Shown: positions 26,090-27,801 of the stretch, one piece after another
Layout: each line of letters starts with the position of its first letter
How positions within the stretch are numbered: the first letter of the stretch is position 1
NCBI GenBank assembly: GCA_947290775.1
Contig: CAMYPM010000020.1
Span: 1 to 27,801, forward strand
Direction: 5' to 3'
From: an uncultured Bacteroidales bacterium
Lineage (GTDB): Bacteria > Bacteroidota > Bacteroidia > Bacteroidales > Porphyromonadaceae
DNA length: 27,801 nucleotides
Notes under the pieces: model-generated
What the model saw: the letters and a program-made list of their open reading frames with translations, nothing else
The model's database searches: none
What the model was told of the DNA's origin: nothing
Program-made: the position numbers and the translations under genes

Positions 26090-27535
26090 ATGAAGAGAAG
26101 TTATCTTTTGGTCATATATTTGACCTTTGCCCTATTTCTCTCTCAAAAGGCATGGGGACAAGTCAGTTTCTATGATGCGAGGGTGAGCGACTACGGGCAG
26201 TTGGAGCAAGTTTTGGGCGACAAGTGGAACACGATAGACTCATTGGTCGTGCATGGACCTATCAATGCTGCCGATTTCAAGACCATCGTTCGATGTGCAA
26301 AAGACGGCTCTATGCGGATTGTCAATTTGCAATATGCACAAGTTGAGCACAACAAGATTCCTGATTCCGGTTTTGTCGATTGGGAGTGGTACACTGCAGG
26401 TCATTATTTGGATATTCGCCGCATTATTCTTCCCGATGATATTACGGAGTTCGGTTTCTGTGCATTTTTAGGATTGACATTAAGGACTATCAATATCCCT
26501 TCCTCATTGAGAAAGTTGGGAGAAAGTTGTTTTGAAGATAATAAATGGCTCGCAGTGAATCCTCTAATAATACCGGAAGGGGTTACGGAAATCCCAGCCA
26601 GATGCTTTCAATGGTGCGATAGTCTTCAAAAAATCGTTCTCCCCTCCTCGATCAAAACAATCGATCAACTTGCGTTCTACTACACGAAGGTGAAAGAGAT
26701 GAACTTTCCCGAGGGCTTGGACAGTATCGGATTCTCCGCCATATATGCTACAGATCTTACGGAGATTGTCTTGCCAAACACCGTAAAAAGAATAGGGGCT
26801 GCAGCATTCTCTGACAACAAGAGACTAAAGAGAGTCGTTTTACCAGAAGGACTCTTAGAAATCCCCAAACGACTATGCAGCTTGTGCTCGGATTTGGAAG
26901 AAGTAGCAATCCCGAAGTTTGTAACTAAAATTGATCGCAACGCATTTCAATGGTGCTATAAACTTAAGACAGCACTTCCACCGAATTTGATTTGGATCGG
27001 ATGTGATGCTTTTAGTTACTGCGCATTGGATTCCATTGTCTTTCCATCTACTGTAAAATACATTGAGGGCGGAGCTTTTGAGGACTTGACTTCCCTACAA
27101 AAGATTTACTCTCTTTCATCCACTCCTCCTGTTTGTACAGAACATCCCATGGGAATCAATCCCGGAGAAGGACCTTTTCATAGCTTCACCCCCAACGACA
27201 TACCTGTGTATGTCCCCATCGGATCGGGGGAAAAGTACCGTCAGGCTTTCGGGTGGAACTACTTCACCAATATCATTGAGACTGACAAGTTCCCTACAGG
27301 AATAGAGACACCTCAGGTGGACCATGCCGGAAAATACAAGATCTATGGAAGAGACGGCCGACTGGTCATTGAGGCGACGGAAAGCCTTTCCTCTCCTGTT
27401 TCGTATGCTGTTTATGCCATAGATGGGACGCTGATAGCGCAAGGAAGCCTTACCTCCTCCCATTCCATCCCAATGCCGTCCGGAGGCAGCTATATCGTCC
27501 GCATCGGCCACGCCATTCGTAAAATATGGATGTAA
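26090..27535 (+). CDS. BspA-type leucine-rich repeat surface protein
   Basis: The 481-residue protein has a signal peptide (1-23, ending AWGQ). A non-repeat N-terminal region (24-105) precedes an array of LRR_5/BspA-type repeats (about 106-365). The repeats have the pattern IxLPxxvxxIGxxAFxxCxxL, for example VLPSSIKTIDQLAFYYT, IVLPNTVKRIGAAAFSDN and IVFPSTVKYIEGGAFEDL. A closing VPVYVP-like segment (about 365-400) follows. The last 70 residues (KYKIYGRDGRLVIEA... to SGGSYIVRIG) look like a T9SS type A sorting domain. BspA-type proteins of oral Bacteroidetes bind host matrix proteins or other bacteria. This LRR class differs from the two genes upstream, so the cluster groups unrelated LRR types. 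The gene is 50 bases after the preceding one and may be cotranscribed with it. Confidence 0.85.
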   Translation: MKRSYLLVIYLTFALFLSQKAWGQVSFYDARVSDYGQLEQVLGDKWNTIDSLVVHGPINAADFKTIVRCAKDGSMRIVNLQYAQVEHNKIPDSGFVDWEWYTAGHYLDIRRIILPDDITEFGFCAFLGLTLRTINIPSSLRKLGESCFEDNKWLAVNPLIIPEGVTEIPARCFQWCDSLQKIVLPSSIKTIDQLAFYYTKVKEMNFPEGLDSIGFSAIYATDLTEIVLPNTVKRIGAAAFSDNKRLKRVVLPEGLLEIPKRLCSLCSDLEEVAIPKFVTKIDRNAFQWCYKLKTALPPNLIWIGCDAFSYCALDSIVFPSTVKYIEGGAFEDLTSLQKIYSLSSTPPVCTEHPMGINPGEGPFHSFTPNDIPVYVPIGSGEKYRQAFGWNYFTNIIETDKFPTGIETPQVDHAGKYKIYGRDGRLVIEATESLSSPVSYAVYAIDGTLIAQGSLTSSHSIPMPSGGSYIVRIGHAIRKIWM

Positions 27536-27561
27536 GCGGCATAATACCGATGTATAGCCGC
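27536..27561 (+). terminator. Hairpin directly after the BspA-type gene
   Basis: GCGGC right after the stop codon pairs with GCCGC at 27557-27561, with inner ATA/TAT pairing. There is no U-run, so it may be a processing or weak termination structure. Confidence 0.3.
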
Positions 27562-27654
27562 AAGCTATGGACTTTGTAGCAAGAATTAGTCACCAAGAAG
27601 ATAGCAATTTTAAACTCAATTTGTTGCAACAAGAAGTTTAATCCTGTGTTCGGT

Positions 27655-27801
27655 ATGAATAAGTTTGTCTTTATCATAGTTCTGTTATTTTCGTGCAAAG
27701 TTCTCAACGCACAGATATCCGGAGTGATAATAGATGAGGAAAAACAACCTGTCGAATTTGCAACTATTGGGCTGTACCAAATTCCTGATAGTGTTCTGAT
27801 T
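27655..27801 (+). CDS. N-terminus of a probable TonB-dependent receptor or outer-membrane protein (partial)
   Basis: Only the first 49 codons are in the window. They encode a signal peptide (MNKFVFIIVLLFSCKVLNAQ), then ISGVIIDEEKQPVEFATIGL and YQIPDSVLI. The pattern xGxVxDexxxPVxFATVxL is the carboxypeptidase-like regulatory domain found at the N-terminus of many Bacteroidetes TonB-dependent receptors and related outer-membrane beta-barrel proteins. The rest of the gene, including any plug and barrel, lies outside, so the class is an inference from this domain. It follows the BspA-type gene by 119 bases on the same strand. Confidence 0.7.
   Translation, partial: MNKFVFIIVLLFSCKVLNAQISGVIIDEEKQPVEFATIGLYQIPDSVLI

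Overview
The window looks like a Bacteroidales chromosome, most probably a Porphyromonas species. The evidence is the gene order rimP-nusA-infB-cvpA-sufBCD, several promoter-like boxes matching the Bacteroidetes -7 consensus TAnnTTTG, a fused CcsBA haem lyase, type IX secretion (T9SS) C-terminal sorting domains, and LRR proteins of the internalin J and BspA types. No tRNA, rRNA, CRISPR array or complete transposable element was found. Everything here was read by eye; no database search was run.

Layout. Positions 1-179, just past sufD, hold structured sequence that may be the 5' end of a group II intron cut by the window edge. Positions 180-9452 form one minus-strand housekeeping block transcribed right to left: rimP, nusA, infB, cvpA, sufB, sufC, sufD. 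It joins ribosome maturation, transcription elongation and translation initiation to Fe-S cluster assembly. Its leader (9453-9740) has two -7 boxes followed by an intrinsic terminator in front of rimP, so it encodes either a small RNA or an attenuator. Positions 9875-11632 hold recO preceded by an alpha/beta hydrolase (YqiA type) fused to a HAD-like domain.

Positions 11891-18622 form a minus-strand envelope locus: an OprO/OprP-like porin, an imelysin-family lipoprotein, a di-haem DUF1111 lipoprotein and a CcsBA cytochrome c haem lyase. Together these suggest periplasmic iron or redox handling in which the haem protein is matured by the neighbouring lyase. The gap before the DUF1111 gene carries two families of short repeats, each spaced at exactly 22 bp.

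Positions 18623-20068 hold no gene I can support. The right-hand third (20069-27801, plus strand) is accessory surface biology. It has two related InlJ-like LRR proteins with T9SS tails; the first contains an 852-bp tandem module duplication. Both genes end in a matching pair of hairpins. A hybrid secreted protein of unknown function, a BspA-type LRR protein and the first 49 codons of a likely TonB-dependent receptor or related outer-membrane protein follow.
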